54,435 nucleotides of DNA from Ignavibacteria bacterium (lineage in GTDB: Bacteria > Bacteroidota > Ignavibacteria > Kapaibacteriales > UBA4661), in contig JACVZY010000037.1 in NCBI GenBank assembly GCA_014654705.1, forward strand, positions 1 to 54,435, in the 5' to 3' direction. The notes beneath the pieces are model-generated. The model saw only the letters and a program-made list of their open reading frames with translations, was not told the origin of the DNA and did no database searches. Shown piece by piece: positions 46,344-54,435 of the stretch (position 1 is the first letter of the stretch; each line of letters starts with the position of its first letter). The position numbers and the translations under genes were made by a program.

Positions 46344-47906
46344 ATGGAAACACTTTTGCCGATTATCCTTAGTATCCTTGGCTTAGTTCTAGGCGCGGGT
46401 GCGGGATATTTCCTCATGAATAAATCAACGGCACGCACGGTGAATGAAGCTCGTGCACGTGCTCAAAATATACTCGAAGACGCAGAAAAAGAAGCCGAAA
46501 CGATCAAAAAAGAACGCCTTTTGGAAGTCAAAGACGAATGGTTCAATAAAAAGCAAGAATACGACAACCACGTCCAGACCAAAAAAAACAAAATGCAGCA
46601 GTATGAAAAGCAGGTCAAAACTCGCGAAGAGAACATAGAAAAGAAAGTGGAACTTATCAATCGCAAAGAAAAGCAGCTTCAACAACTCGAAAAAGATTTA
46701 GACAAAAAGCGCCAGTCGGTGGACGGCGAGTACGCAAAAGCAGAAGACCTCGTAAAAGAGCAAACGCTGCGCTTGGAACGTATTACAGGAATGTCTAAAG
46801 ACGATGCCCGTAAGTTCCTCATGGAAAACATGGTCAATGATGCCCGTGCTGCGGCTGCGCAAAAAATCAAAGACGTGCGCGATGAAGCAAAAGAACATGC
46901 TAAACGCGAGGCACAAAAAATCATCGTGCAGGCAATCCAGCGTACCGCATCCGACCACTCCATTGAAACCACAGTCTCCGTAGTGAATCTTGCCAGCGAA
47001 GATATGAAAGGTCGCATTATTGGGCGTGAAGGGCGCAATATCCGTGCCTTTGAATCGGCAACAGGCATAGACCTTATCATTGACGATACGCCCGAAGCAG
47101 TTCTTATTTCCGGATTCGACCCATTCCGCCGCGAAGTCGCTAAAATTTCCCTCGAACGCCTCATGACCGACGGACGAATTCACCCCGCCCGTATTGAGGA
47201 AATTGTCGAAAAAACCACGAAAGAACTCGAAGACGAGATTCGGAGCATCGGCGAAAACTCTATCTTGGAATTGGGGCTTCATGGTATGCACAACGAACTT
47301 GTGCGACTTATCGGACGCATGAAATATCGCTCCAGCTATGGTCAAAACTTGCTTCATCACTCTATGGAGGTGGCGTATTTAACAGGTGTGATGGCAACAG
47401 AACTCGGCATGGACCCACTTCCTGCTAAACGTGCAGGACTTTTGCACGACATTGGTAAATGTGTTGACAAGAGCGTTGAAGGTCCGCACGCGCTTATTGG
47501 TATGGATTTGACACGTAAGTACAACGAACACCCCCTTATTTGCAATGCTGTCGGAGCGCACCACGATGATATTCCGATGGAAAGCGCCGTTGCTGCACTC
47601 GTTCAGTCTGCCGACTCCATAAGCGGTGCACGCCCAGGGGCGCGCCGAGAGTCACTTGAGAGCTATATCAAGCGTTTGGAGCAATTGGAAGGCATTGCTA
47701 CCAGCTTTGAGGGCGTTACCAAGACCTTTGCTATCCAAGCCGGACGCGAAGTGCGCGTTATTGTCGAACCGGAGCGCGTGGACGACTTGCTTGCTGATAG
47801 CCTTGCGAACAATATCGCCAGTCGCATTGAAAATGAGCTTGAGTATCCCGGACAAATCCGCGTGACGGTCGTGCGAGAGCGCCGCTCAATGGCATACGCG
47901 CGGTAA
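46344..47906 (+). CDS. rny: Ribonuclease Y
   Basis: This 520-residue endoribonuclease initiates mRNA decay at the membrane. It has an N-terminal membrane helix (LLPIILSILGLVLGAGAGYFLM), a long charged coiled coil (about residues 30-200), a KH domain (DMKGRIIGREGRNIRAFESATGIDLIIDDTP), and an HD domain with metal residues in HSMEVAYLTG...AGLLHDIGKCVDK and GAHHDDIP. Length and order match the family. A terminator follows. Confidence 0.95.
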   Translation: METLLPIILSILGLVLGAGAGYFLMNKSTARTVNEARARAQNILEDAEKEAETIKKERLLEVKDEWFNKKQEYDNHVQTKKNKMQQYEKQVKTREENIEKKVELINRKEKQLQQLEKDLDKKRQSVDGEYAKAEDLVKEQTLRLERITGMSKDDARKFLMENMVNDARAAAAQKIKDVRDEAKEHAKREAQKIIVQAIQRTASDHSIETTVSVVNLASEDMKGRIIGREGRNIRAFESATGIDLIIDDTPEAVLISGFDPFRREVAKISLERLMTDGRIHPARIEEIVEKTTKELEDEIRSIGENSILELGLHGMHNELVRLIGRMKYRSSYGQNLLHHSMEVAYLTGVMATELGMDPLPAKRAGLLHDIGKCVDKSVEGPHALIGMDLTRKYNEHPLICNAVGAHHDDIPMESAVAALVQSADSISGARPGARRESLESYIKRLEQLEGIATSFEGVTKTFAIQAGREVRVIVEPERVDDLLADSLANNIASRIENELEYPGQIRVTVVRERRSMAYAR

Positions 47907-47934
47907 ATGCTTTTCTGTGCGGTGAAGAAATACG

Positions 47935-47970
47935 AAAAAGACCATCTCGAAACAACGAGGTGGTCTTTTT
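47935..47970 (+). terminator. Intrinsic terminator of rny
   Basis: AAAAAGACCATCTCG (47935-47949) and CGAGGTGGTCTTTTT (47956-47970) form a stem with a short AAACAA loop, one G-U pair and a T-run at the 3' end. Confidence 0.9.
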
Positions 47971-48140
47971 TATGAGAGGAGAGTACCGACAAAAAACACA
48001 GAAACGTATAGTGGAGCTTTTTCGTAAACCGATTGTATCTTTGTTGCTATTCTTGCGTCTCTACGAAAGAAATTCACCTGTTCCGCGCAATGGCAGAGAC
48101 CATTCTGCCTTTGCTCCACAACCCAGCACCCGGCTTAAAT

Positions 48141-50276
48141 ATGTGCATTAGGACTACATTTTTTCGTGCTTTATCAGTTATTGCTGCTCTGCTGTGGTTA
48201 CACATGGTTTCGCCTTTGGGTGCGCCTTTGCTCCTTGCTCAAGAACTCGAAACATTGGAGGAAACTTCAACAGGAACAATACGACTTCCTAATGTAAGCA
48301 CGGCAACAATCGAAGCAACACTCTCGAAATTCTTTCAATTCTCTTCTACGGTTTTCTCGCCGGATAGCCTCGCACGTCTGAACACATTGTTTATGAACAA
48401 GTTTGCCAACGTTCTTGCCGATACGAACCGTGCCGAGTACGCAGGATTTTATACACACTTCACCTTTGGCGGCAATCTGAGCGGCTTTAGTACAGCGCTG
48501 GCAAGTTATCCGAACACCAATGTACCCGCCACCTTTACCTCTTCTAACGCAGACATCCGTACAGCAAGCATAGGTCTGACAACGGACACGCCAATTTTAT
48601 TTCCATTATTTCGCTCCCGCAAAAAAGCACAAGCAACAGGCTTCCGATGGGGAATGAACATTGAGTTTCAGGCAACCGATGCCCGCTTCCTTGCTTCTTC
48701 CTCGCAAGCCCGATTCCCATCGGGAAGCGCCGCTATGACCCAAGCAACCTCCGCCGATGTACGACATGGGGGCTTTCTTTCGCTCACTTCTGCCGCATTT
48801 ACCCCCACACTCCGATACGCTTTTGCTTCGGGGCTGTCATTGCAAGTTGGCTTGCGCATGGGGATAGTCTTATCAAGCAGGTGGACAGTGGAAGATTCCA
48901 TTGCCTCACCGACGGGTGCATTTTTGCTGCAAACAGATACTTCGCGTAGGCAGGAAACTTTTACAGGCAATCAAATCACAGGCTTGAGTATTGGTCAAAC
49001 CTCGCTTACCGTAGGCTTGGGCTACACTATTGCCGTTGACCGCTCCTTCCATGTACGCCCGGAACTCGTGATGAATATCCCATTAGTGGCTCCCACCGCA
49101 AATGGAGGATGGTCAAATCGCACCAGTCTTCGTGCGGGATTGAGCGTACTTTTTAATACAGAAAAAATCCTTCCTACGCCCGACACCACCTTCGCACGCG
49201 ATACGACCGTCATAATCGTCGCAAGCAATGAAGAGCCGCGTACACTTTTGCTCAGAAGTAAAAGCGATGTGCAGCCCAGTGCATACCCGAATGACGAACC
49301 GGTAAAAGTCTTCGTGAGCGAGCACTATGAGCGGCGGGTTCCAAAACCGAAACCTCTCTTGAGTGCCAGCGTAGATGCCGAATTTGTGCTACCCGGCGGG
49401 CAACGCAAGCGGAGTATTACGGTCGAAGCAGAAAAAACCATTGTGTCGGTGGTACCACTTTTTCCTCGTGATTCTACGCTCAGCAGTGAAGCTGTACGAA
49501 AGCACACTCAAGCACTACAAACCTATTTTGCCGAATACGGTCTGAACCTGCGTTACCAAGAAAACCAACAGATTAATGGCACAGCAGCTACGATTCTTGC
49601 CGATACTGTTATCTTGGCAGCCGCTTTGCCTCAGGTTTCATTCATGCCGCGACTGGTCAGCGAAGCAGAATTACATGGCATCCGCCTTTCCTTGTGGCGA
49701 ACCCTGCGTTCCCAAAGCAGCCAGACTCGTGAGCGGCGTATTGCTCTTTTTACTGATACAACTTCATTCCTTGCTCCAAAACCTTTTCTCTGGAAACCCG
49801 CCGACGCACCGGAACTCTTTATTCGCCCCGAAGAGCGATTCACGTACCGTTTTAGTGTTTTAGATGATAGCAACATCGAAGTTCCCGTTGATTCAGGTTT
49901 TATCAGTCTTCATGCCGATGCAAGTCAGAAAATTTCAACGCAATCTCTGAAGCGCACCGTCAGCATATATGCGCTCAATCCTGCACTCTGGGCGGTGTAT
50001 GAAGCCCAGCCGACATTATACAATAACATCACCGTCAACGCCGGAAACCGAGTACGCATCCTTGCATCGGGGAGAGAATGCAACGATACGCAGCGCAAGG
50101 CAGATATAGAGCGACTTACAAGCCTCCTGCGCAAACATATTCCCAAAGCAGATATCCGATTTAACGATGTGCTCTGCGAGGGCGACGTAACATTTGCCGC
50201 AAAAAAAATGGACTCGGGCGAAGCGCCTCTGCGTAGTACGGCATTATCGTATCTTTTTGTGGTGGTAGAGCGGTAA
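48141..50276 (+). CDS. Large outer-membrane protein, hypothetical
   Basis: This 711-residue protein starts with a signal peptide (MCIRTTFFRALSVIAALLW...LLLAQ). Residues about 100-350 have barrel-like strands with an early helical part (TATIEATLSKFFQF). The C-terminal half (from LLSASVDAEFVLPGGQRKRSITVE) is soluble-looking, with a paired-strand domain and a Cys pair late in the chain (GRECNDTQRK, NDVLCEGD) that could form a disulfide. The start at 48141 is preferred over 48033, because the earlier frame lacks coding character. No recognised family. It lies alone, after the rny terminator, on the plus strand. Confidence 0.65.
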   Translation: MCIRTTFFRALSVIAALLWLHMVSPLGAPLLLAQELETLEETSTGTIRLPNVSTATIEATLSKFFQFSSTVFSPDSLARLNTLFMNKFANVLADTNRAEYAGFYTHFTFGGNLSGFSTALASYPNTNVPATFTSSNADIRTASIGLTTDTPILFPLFRSRKKAQATGFRWGMNIEFQATDARFLASSSQARFPSGSAAMTQATSADVRHGGFLSLTSAAFTPTLRYAFASGLSLQVGLRMGIVLSSRWTVEDSIASPTGAFLLQTDTSRRQETFTGNQITGLSIGQTSLTVGLGYTIAVDRSFHVRPELVMNIPLVAPTANGGWSNRTSLRAGLSVLFNTEKILPTPDTTFARDTTVIIVASNEEPRTLLLRSKSDVQPSAYPNDEPVKVFVSEHYERRVPKPKPLLSASVDAEFVLPGGQRKRSITVEAEKTIVSVVPLFPRDSTLSSEAVRKHTQALQTYFAEYGLNLRYQENQQINGTAATILADTVILAAALPQVSFMPRLVSEAELHGIRLSLWRTLRSQSSQTRERRIALFTDTTSFLAPKPFLWKPADAPELFIRPEERFTYRFSVLDDSNIEVPVDSGFISLHADASQKISTQSLKRTVSIYALNPALWAVYEAQPTLYNNITVNAGNRVRILASGRECNDTQRKADIERLTSLLRKHIPKADIRFNDVLCEGDVTFAAKKMDSGEAPLRSTALSYLFVVVER

Positions 50277-50324
50277 AATTCTGCTCTAAAACTGCGTCGT
50301 TAGAACCACGTCGTCTTTTGCAAT

Positions 50325-50756
50325 CTACTTCCCTGCTTTCCTCTGCTCATCTCCTTGCAAATCCTTGAACCGTGCCAAATCGTGTGCTATATCCACCAAA
50401 TTTCGCATTGTGCCTTGGCTCACGCCCAAATACACTTCTTCAAAACGCTGCTTTAGAGCATCGTCGTCGGACTCAAGGGCAAAAAATGCCAAGCGCTCCC
50501 GCATGGTCTGTACGGATGCGGCGAACTCGTGTTCAACGTTCCGATAACCGTCCTGCTCGGAGGTAATTTTTCGCAGCGTCGAATACAAGTTCCATACTAT
50601 TTTCCCTGCAAAAACAAGTGCATTGAATTCCTCCGCCGCACCGACGACGGAGGCAATTTCGAGTATTTCTCCAATATCATTTTTCTTGCGCAAATTAAAG
50701 CCTGAATACTCGTCAAAATAGGCAAGAGCTGACTGTGTTTGTTCTGAAAGCATCAT
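50325..50756 (-). CDS. Helical protein, hypothetical
   Basis: This 143-residue protein is all-helical, acidic and without signal or membrane segment. It resembles four-helix-bundle proteins in helix length (for example FNALVFAGKIVWNLYSTLRKI and FAASVQTMRERLAFFALESD). I recognise no family. It lies 83 bp downstream of the PgpH-like gene on the same strand and may share its transcript. Confidence 0.6.
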   Translation of the reverse strand: MMLSEQTQSALAYFDEYSGFNLRKKNDIGEILEIASVVGAAEEFNALVFAGKIVWNLYSTLRKITSEQDGYRNVEHEFAASVQTMRERLAFFALESDDDALKQRFEEVYLGVSQGTMRNLVDIAHDLARFKDLQGDEQRKAGK

Positions 50757-50838
50757 AGAGTAAACCGTACTGGATTATTTATTGCAAAAAACAATGCTAT
50801 TTTTCTCTTTCTTATCAAAATATTTGCCAAAACATCTA

Positions 50839-53124
50839 CTATTCGGCTGCATCGCCAACCTCGTCGCGATGATGTTCTTCCTCTTTTTCTTTTCCGTCTT
50901 TTGGTATGGGCTTGTATTTCACACGCTGGTGCCCTGTGCCGAGAAGATTTTTCACAAACGACTCACGGATAACTGCCATCTCTCGCATCGTCAAGTCACA
51001 TTCTTCTAATTGCTTATCCGTAAATCGCTCCTCAAAAATTTTGTCAATCGCTTCTTCAAGTTCGTCGCGGTCGTTGGTGTCTATCACGTGCGATACGGCT
51101 TCCACAGCATCGGCAAGCATGAGAATACCTGTTTCCTTACTGTTCGGGCGTGGTCCCGGATAACGAAAATCATCAACGTCCACCGTGATTTGCTTCTCCG
51201 GCGTTGATTTTTCGGCAGCTTCGTCCAATGCTTTGACGTAAAAATACCGAATAAGCATCGTTCCGTGGTGCATCGGGATAAAATCAATAATACGCTGCGG
51301 CAACTTGTAAAATGTTGCGAGCTGAAGCCCTTCCTGCACATGCTGACGGATAATTGCCGCGCTTTTGTGCGGCGCTATTTTGTCGTGCTTGTTGGCAATA
51401 TTGATTTGATTTTCCACGAAGTATTCTGCTTTGCGCACTTTGCCAATATCGTGAAAAAGCGCTCCGACCTTAACAAGAATCGGGTTCGCATCAATCGCCA
51501 GCGCCGCACTTTCCGCCAGACGCGCCACCATGAGCGTATGTTGATAGGTGCCGGGCGCTTTCTCGTTGAGTTCCACCAGAAGCGGATGATTGACATTATC
51601 ATATTCCAGAAGCCGCAGGTCGGAGGTGATATTGAACATTCGCTCCAGCAAATACAAGACTCCGAAGGTGAAAATAGGGCTAAGAACGGCGCTCAGAGCG
51701 GCAAAACTGATTTGCAAACCCAATACGCCGATAGGAGTACTGTATTTGAGTGCGAACATCGCAGCCGCAGCACTATAACCCAGAATAATAAAACTGATAG
51801 ATTTGAAAAGCTGCGTTCGGCTGCGCAAATCACGCACCGTATAGCCGGCAAAGGTTCCGGCAACGACCATTGCAAGGGCTATTTCGTAGTCGCGCCCTCG
51901 AATAGCGGCAGACAGAAGAGCCATTGCAATCGTTGCAATCGAAGTCGTGCGCGAATCGTACACGATGGCAATGAGCATCGAAAGTGCGGGAATCATCACG
52001 AAATACTGAAGCGGCAGAGGCGACTGAATAATACTCACAAGCCACGAAAGAAAACCGGACACCACAAACGCTGCGCTCAAACCAGCCAATTGGGCATTGT
52101 CGTAGAAAAGTCGTTTGCGAATGATGTACAGATACACCAGCAAAAGCGAGTAAATAAGCGCTGCGTGGAGTAAATTAGCCGCAAACGACCCCAAGGACTG
52201 ATATTCGCTGTAATAGAGAAAGCGCGTAAATTCTGATGAACGCAGTTTGTTCAGCGCCATCGCTGAAAGCGTCTCGCCTTTGGCAATAATCGTCTCGCCA
52301 CGGCGCACCATACCAAGCGTCTTGGGCACAGACTCCGCCGCCAAACGTCGCGCTACTTCGGTGAAAGCGGGCGAAAAGGTGATATTCTGATGCGTTAACT
52401 TGGGCAGAAGGTCTGATGCAAGCGCCCGCTCCAAGTCGTCAAAGTCTTGGCGAAGCATTTGCTCGAAGGCAGTTCGGTACAAGGCAGAATCATAGAGCTG
52501 GCTTACTGGGAGCACTTCTTCTACTGTGGCTGAACGCCGAACGATAATTTCTTGTCCTTTGAGTACTGACAGCGCAATATCAATGAACCCTTGCTTGTAC
52601 ACCATCGTTTGCAATGCCGTACAGCGCTCAACAATATGCAACACTTTTTTATCGCGTCGAGCTTCGGGGAGTGCAAAAAGTCGCGCCAGATTTTCCGCAG
52701 AAAAGCCCGTAACACGCTGCATTTGCGCGGGGTCGGCGGCTTCGCCACTTGTAATGGATTGCTCAATACTTTTCAGCGCCAACAGCACCGCTTCGCCCTC
52801 TGCGCTTGGTACGAAGACCGGTACAGTTTGTTCCCGTGCGGCTTGTACGTCTTTTTCGTATTGCACTTTGGGTTTGTAAATCGGAAAATTCGTTTCCGCC
52901 ACAAGCGACTCCTGCTGCCATTCGGCACCAACGCTCAGCTGCTGATACAAACTACGATTCAGTGGAAAAAAGAGCGTCACACAAAAGGTTGTGGCGGCAA
53001 TGATGGCAATCCGCACTCGCCGCATATACCGCCAGCCCTCGCCACTTGTAGAGAGTTCTTCTTCGGTTTCTTTTTCGAGTTCTGTTTCCAGTTTCTCGAA
53101 GAGTGTTTGTTCGCTTTTACCCAT
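50839..53124 (-). CDS. 7TM-HD phosphodiesterase, PgpH-like
   Basis: This 761-residue protein has an N-terminal cytoplasmic tail and one membrane helix. A large extracytoplasmic 7TMR-HDED domain (about 60-300), about seven membrane helices and a cytoplasmic HD domain follow. The HD domain shows TYQHTLMVARLAESAALAIDANPILVKVGALFHDIGKVRKAEYFVENQ and HHGTMLIRYFY. This is the PgpH architecture; PgpH hydrolyses c-di-AMP in several phyla. The acidic tail after the HD domain (KDGKEKEEEHHRDEVGDAAE) is charged. The ATG at 53124 is 33 bp after murG on the same strand. Confidence 0.9.
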   Translation of the reverse strand: MGKSEQTLFEKLETELEKETEEELSTSGEGWRYMRRVRIAIIAATTFCVTLFFPLNRSLYQQLSVGAEWQQESLVAETNFPIYKPKVQYEKDVQAAREQTVPVFVPSAEGEAVLLALKSIEQSITSGEAADPAQMQRVTGFSAENLARLFALPEARRDKKVLHIVERCTALQTMVYKQGFIDIALSVLKGQEIIVRRSATVEEVLPVSQLYDSALYRTAFEQMLRQDFDDLERALASDLLPKLTHQNITFSPAFTEVARRLAAESVPKTLGMVRRGETIIAKGETLSAMALNKLRSSEFTRFLYYSEYQSLGSFAANLLHAALIYSLLLVYLYIIRKRLFYDNAQLAGLSAAFVVSGFLSWLVSIIQSPLPLQYFVMIPALSMLIAIVYDSRTTSIATIAMALLSAAIRGRDYEIALAMVVAGTFAGYTVRDLRSRTQLFKSISFIILGYSAAAAMFALKYSTPIGVLGLQISFAALSAVLSPIFTFGVLYLLERMFNITSDLRLLEYDNVNHPLLVELNEKAPGTYQHTLMVARLAESAALAIDANPILVKVGALFHDIGKVRKAEYFVENQINIANKHDKIAPHKSAAIIRQHVQEGLQLATFYKLPQRIIDFIPMHHGTMLIRYFYVKALDEAAEKSTPEKQITVDVDDFRYPGPRPNSKETGILMLADAVEAVSHVIDTNDRDELEEAIDKIFEERFTDKQLEECDLTMREMAVIRESFVKNLLGTGHQRVKYKPIPKDGKEKEEEHHRDEVGDAAE

Positions 53125-53157
53125 GATTGAGAAGTTGAGAGAGTGACGGATAAACAA

Positions 53158-54294
53158 TTACGAGGCTTGGCGACCACGCTGATGAACTTGTTCCAATATT
53201 GCCTGTGCAATATCCCGCGCCGCATTTGGCTTGGCAAAAACCTCCAGTGAGCTCATCATTGCTTCTTGGGCGACTACATTGCTCAACAAGCCCTGCACTG
53301 AAGGAAAAAGTCGCTCTTTCACCTCCGCATCGCGCAGAAGAATCGCAGCACCTTCATTCTGAAGAGCAACCGCATTACTGGTCTGGTGGTCATTGGCAGC
53401 TTGGGGAAAGGGAACCAGAATGGCGGGCTTGCGAATAATTGCCAACTCCGCAATCGTAGTGGCTCCGGCGCGGCAGACAACGACATCTGCCGCCGCATAC
53501 GCCGATGCCATATTTTCGACGAATTGCATCACGTGGGCACTGTCAGTGTTGATATTTGCACTTGGCGTGTAGCTTTTGCCCGTCTGCCACAGCACCTGAA
53601 TGCCTGCACTACGGAATTGTTCCAAAGAAGACAAAACTGCTGAATTGATAGATTGCGCACCCAAACTGCCACCAAAAACAAAAACGGTCGGCTTATCCGG
53701 CTGAAGACCAAATGTGGCACGAGCAGTGGCTTTGTCGGGCAAGGCGCTCAAATTCGAGCGAACAGGATTGCCGACGACCTCCACACGAGATGCTATTGAG
53801 GGCGAAAAATGCTGCCGCGACTCCTCAAATGTAGCATAAATCCTCGTTGCTCGTGGAGCAAGGCGTTTAATGGTCTTACCCGGCAGCGCATTGGATTCCA
53901 TCAGAAAAAGAGGAATCTTCAACTGCGAAGCTGCCAGCCCAACCGGATAGCTCAGGTATGCTCCTGCACACAGCACACAATCGGGCTTGGTCTCCTGTAA
54001 AATCTTCCGCGCACGGAGAACAGATTGCAGAATACGAATCGGCAATTTTACCGTTGACAGCGATAAAAGCTTTTGCAAGCCTGTAATAGGAATTGTGTAG
54101 AATGGATATCCATGCTTTGGCACGATTGTTGCTTCAATACGGTCTGCAGTGCCGATGAATTCTACCTGGCAGTGATTATCCGTCAGTCGGGCAAATTCTT
54201 CTGCAACGGCAATGGCAGGAAACAAGTGTCCACCAGTACCACCGGCAGCAATGAGCACTTTGAAAGGTGTTGATTTATTTGGTGTTGTGTTCAT
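53158..54294 (-). CDS. murG: UDP-GlcNAc:undecaprenyl-PP-MurNAc-pentapeptide GlcNAc transferase
   Basis: This 378-residue GT28 enzyme makes lipid II from lipid I at the inner membrane face. It has the N-terminal loop IAAGGTGGHLFPAIAVAEEF near residue 16, an LCAGAYLSYPVGLAA loop, FVFGGSLGAQSINSAV near 205, and the UDP-GlcNAc site CRAGATTIAELAIIRKPAILVPFPQAANDHQTSNA. It is normally within the dcw cluster; here it is separated from mraZ-rsmH and paired with a PgpH-type gene. The ATG at 54294 is the natural start. The 141 bp upstream to the window edge are AT-rich with no clear promoter. Confidence 0.95.
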   Translation of the reverse strand: MNTTPNKSTPFKVLIAAGGTGGHLFPAIAVAEEFARLTDNHCQVEFIGTADRIEATIVPKHGYPFYTIPITGLQKLLSLSTVKLPIRILQSVLRARKILQETKPDCVLCAGAYLSYPVGLAASQLKIPLFLMESNALPGKTIKRLAPRATRIYATFEESRQHFSPSIASRVEVVGNPVRSNLSALPDKATARATFGLQPDKPTVFVFGGSLGAQSINSAVLSSLEQFRSAGIQVLWQTGKSYTPSANINTDSAHVMQFVENMASAYAAADVVVCRAGATTIAELAIIRKPAILVPFPQAANDHQTSNAVALQNEGAAILLRDAEVKERLFPSVQGLLSNVVAQEAMMSSLEVFAKPNAARDIAQAILEQVHQRGRQAS

Positions 54295-54435
54295 TCTGTT
54301 TTGGAAGAAATTCTACTTGCTGTTGCCCAAAAATACAGTACATTTGCGAACGTTTCCACGTTTGTCTATCTGTATATTTCAAATGCCAATTAAAAGTTAA
54401 AACTGGATTGCCCAGATAATCGTGATAGAAGAAAT

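Overview
The window is about 54 kb of bacterial chromosome from the Bacteroidota/Chlorobiota (FCB) side of the tree. The neighbourhoods point there: glycogen synthase followed by a DUF4270-type lipoprotein and outer-membrane barrels, zapA followed by a structured RNA and RNase Y, a CruC/CrtQ-like glycosyltransferase, and many small Gram-negative beta-barrel proteins. A Chlorobiota/Kapabacteria-like lineage is my best guess, by inference only. Two promoters (metYX and glgA) look like ordinary sigma-70 sites (TTGAxT, 17 bp, TAxATT), and several genes have clear Shine-Dalgarno sequences. There are no insertion sequences, phage genes or CRISPR arrays.

Layout. 1-3.4 kb: a frameshifted relic, an RmlD-like reductase, a GNAT acetyltransferase and thiamine pyrophosphokinase, with two identical 16-bp parS sites and two DnaA-box-like 9-mers, so this end may lie in the origin domain. 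3.4-10.4 kb (minus): a CAT-anticodon tRNA, two outer-membrane proteins, a DUF4270-like lipoprotein, glgA and a tandem pair of paralogous barrels. 10.7-15.8 kb: purL (plus) converging on metY-metX (minus). The met operon has a palindrome inside its promoter, a 38-codon leader ORF packed with Met and Cys codons, an intrinsic terminator and a 10-bp antiterminator. 16.2-19.8 kb (plus): MraZ boxes, mraZ, rsmH, an SDR and a DUF4197 protein. 19.9-22.9 kb (minus): HAD phosphatase, DinB-like protein, J-domain protein, VOC protein and a GT2 enzyme. 23-34.5 kb: a plus-strand GT2, then a long minus-strand run of DUF3108, TrmH, a flippase-like protein, an M20 amidohydrolase, an APC permease and a signalling cassette (histidine kinase, MBL hydrolase, receiver-cyclase). 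34.8-40.9 kb: a tiny Lys/Glu-rich secreted protein, an ABC-F ATPase, an alpha/beta hydrolase, an SPFH protein, and a peroxiredoxin-like gene divergent from an HxlR regulator. 40.9-44.5 kb: an ECF sigma factor overlapped by an exported ABM-repeat protein, divergent from a chemoreceptor; both directions carry ECF-type promoter motifs. 44.6-47.9 kb: zapA, a structured RNA of about 265 nt, an SDR and rny. 48.1-54.3 kb: a large outer-membrane protein, a helical protein, a PgpH-type 7TM-HD protein and murG.

The most notable system is the metYX leader. A ribosome stalled for lack of Met-tRNA or Cys-tRNA at residues 17-28 would leave an antiterminator segment free to break the terminator ahead of metY. 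Next are the zapA-rny RNA with its 25-position closing stem, and the paired parS/DnaA-box sites.
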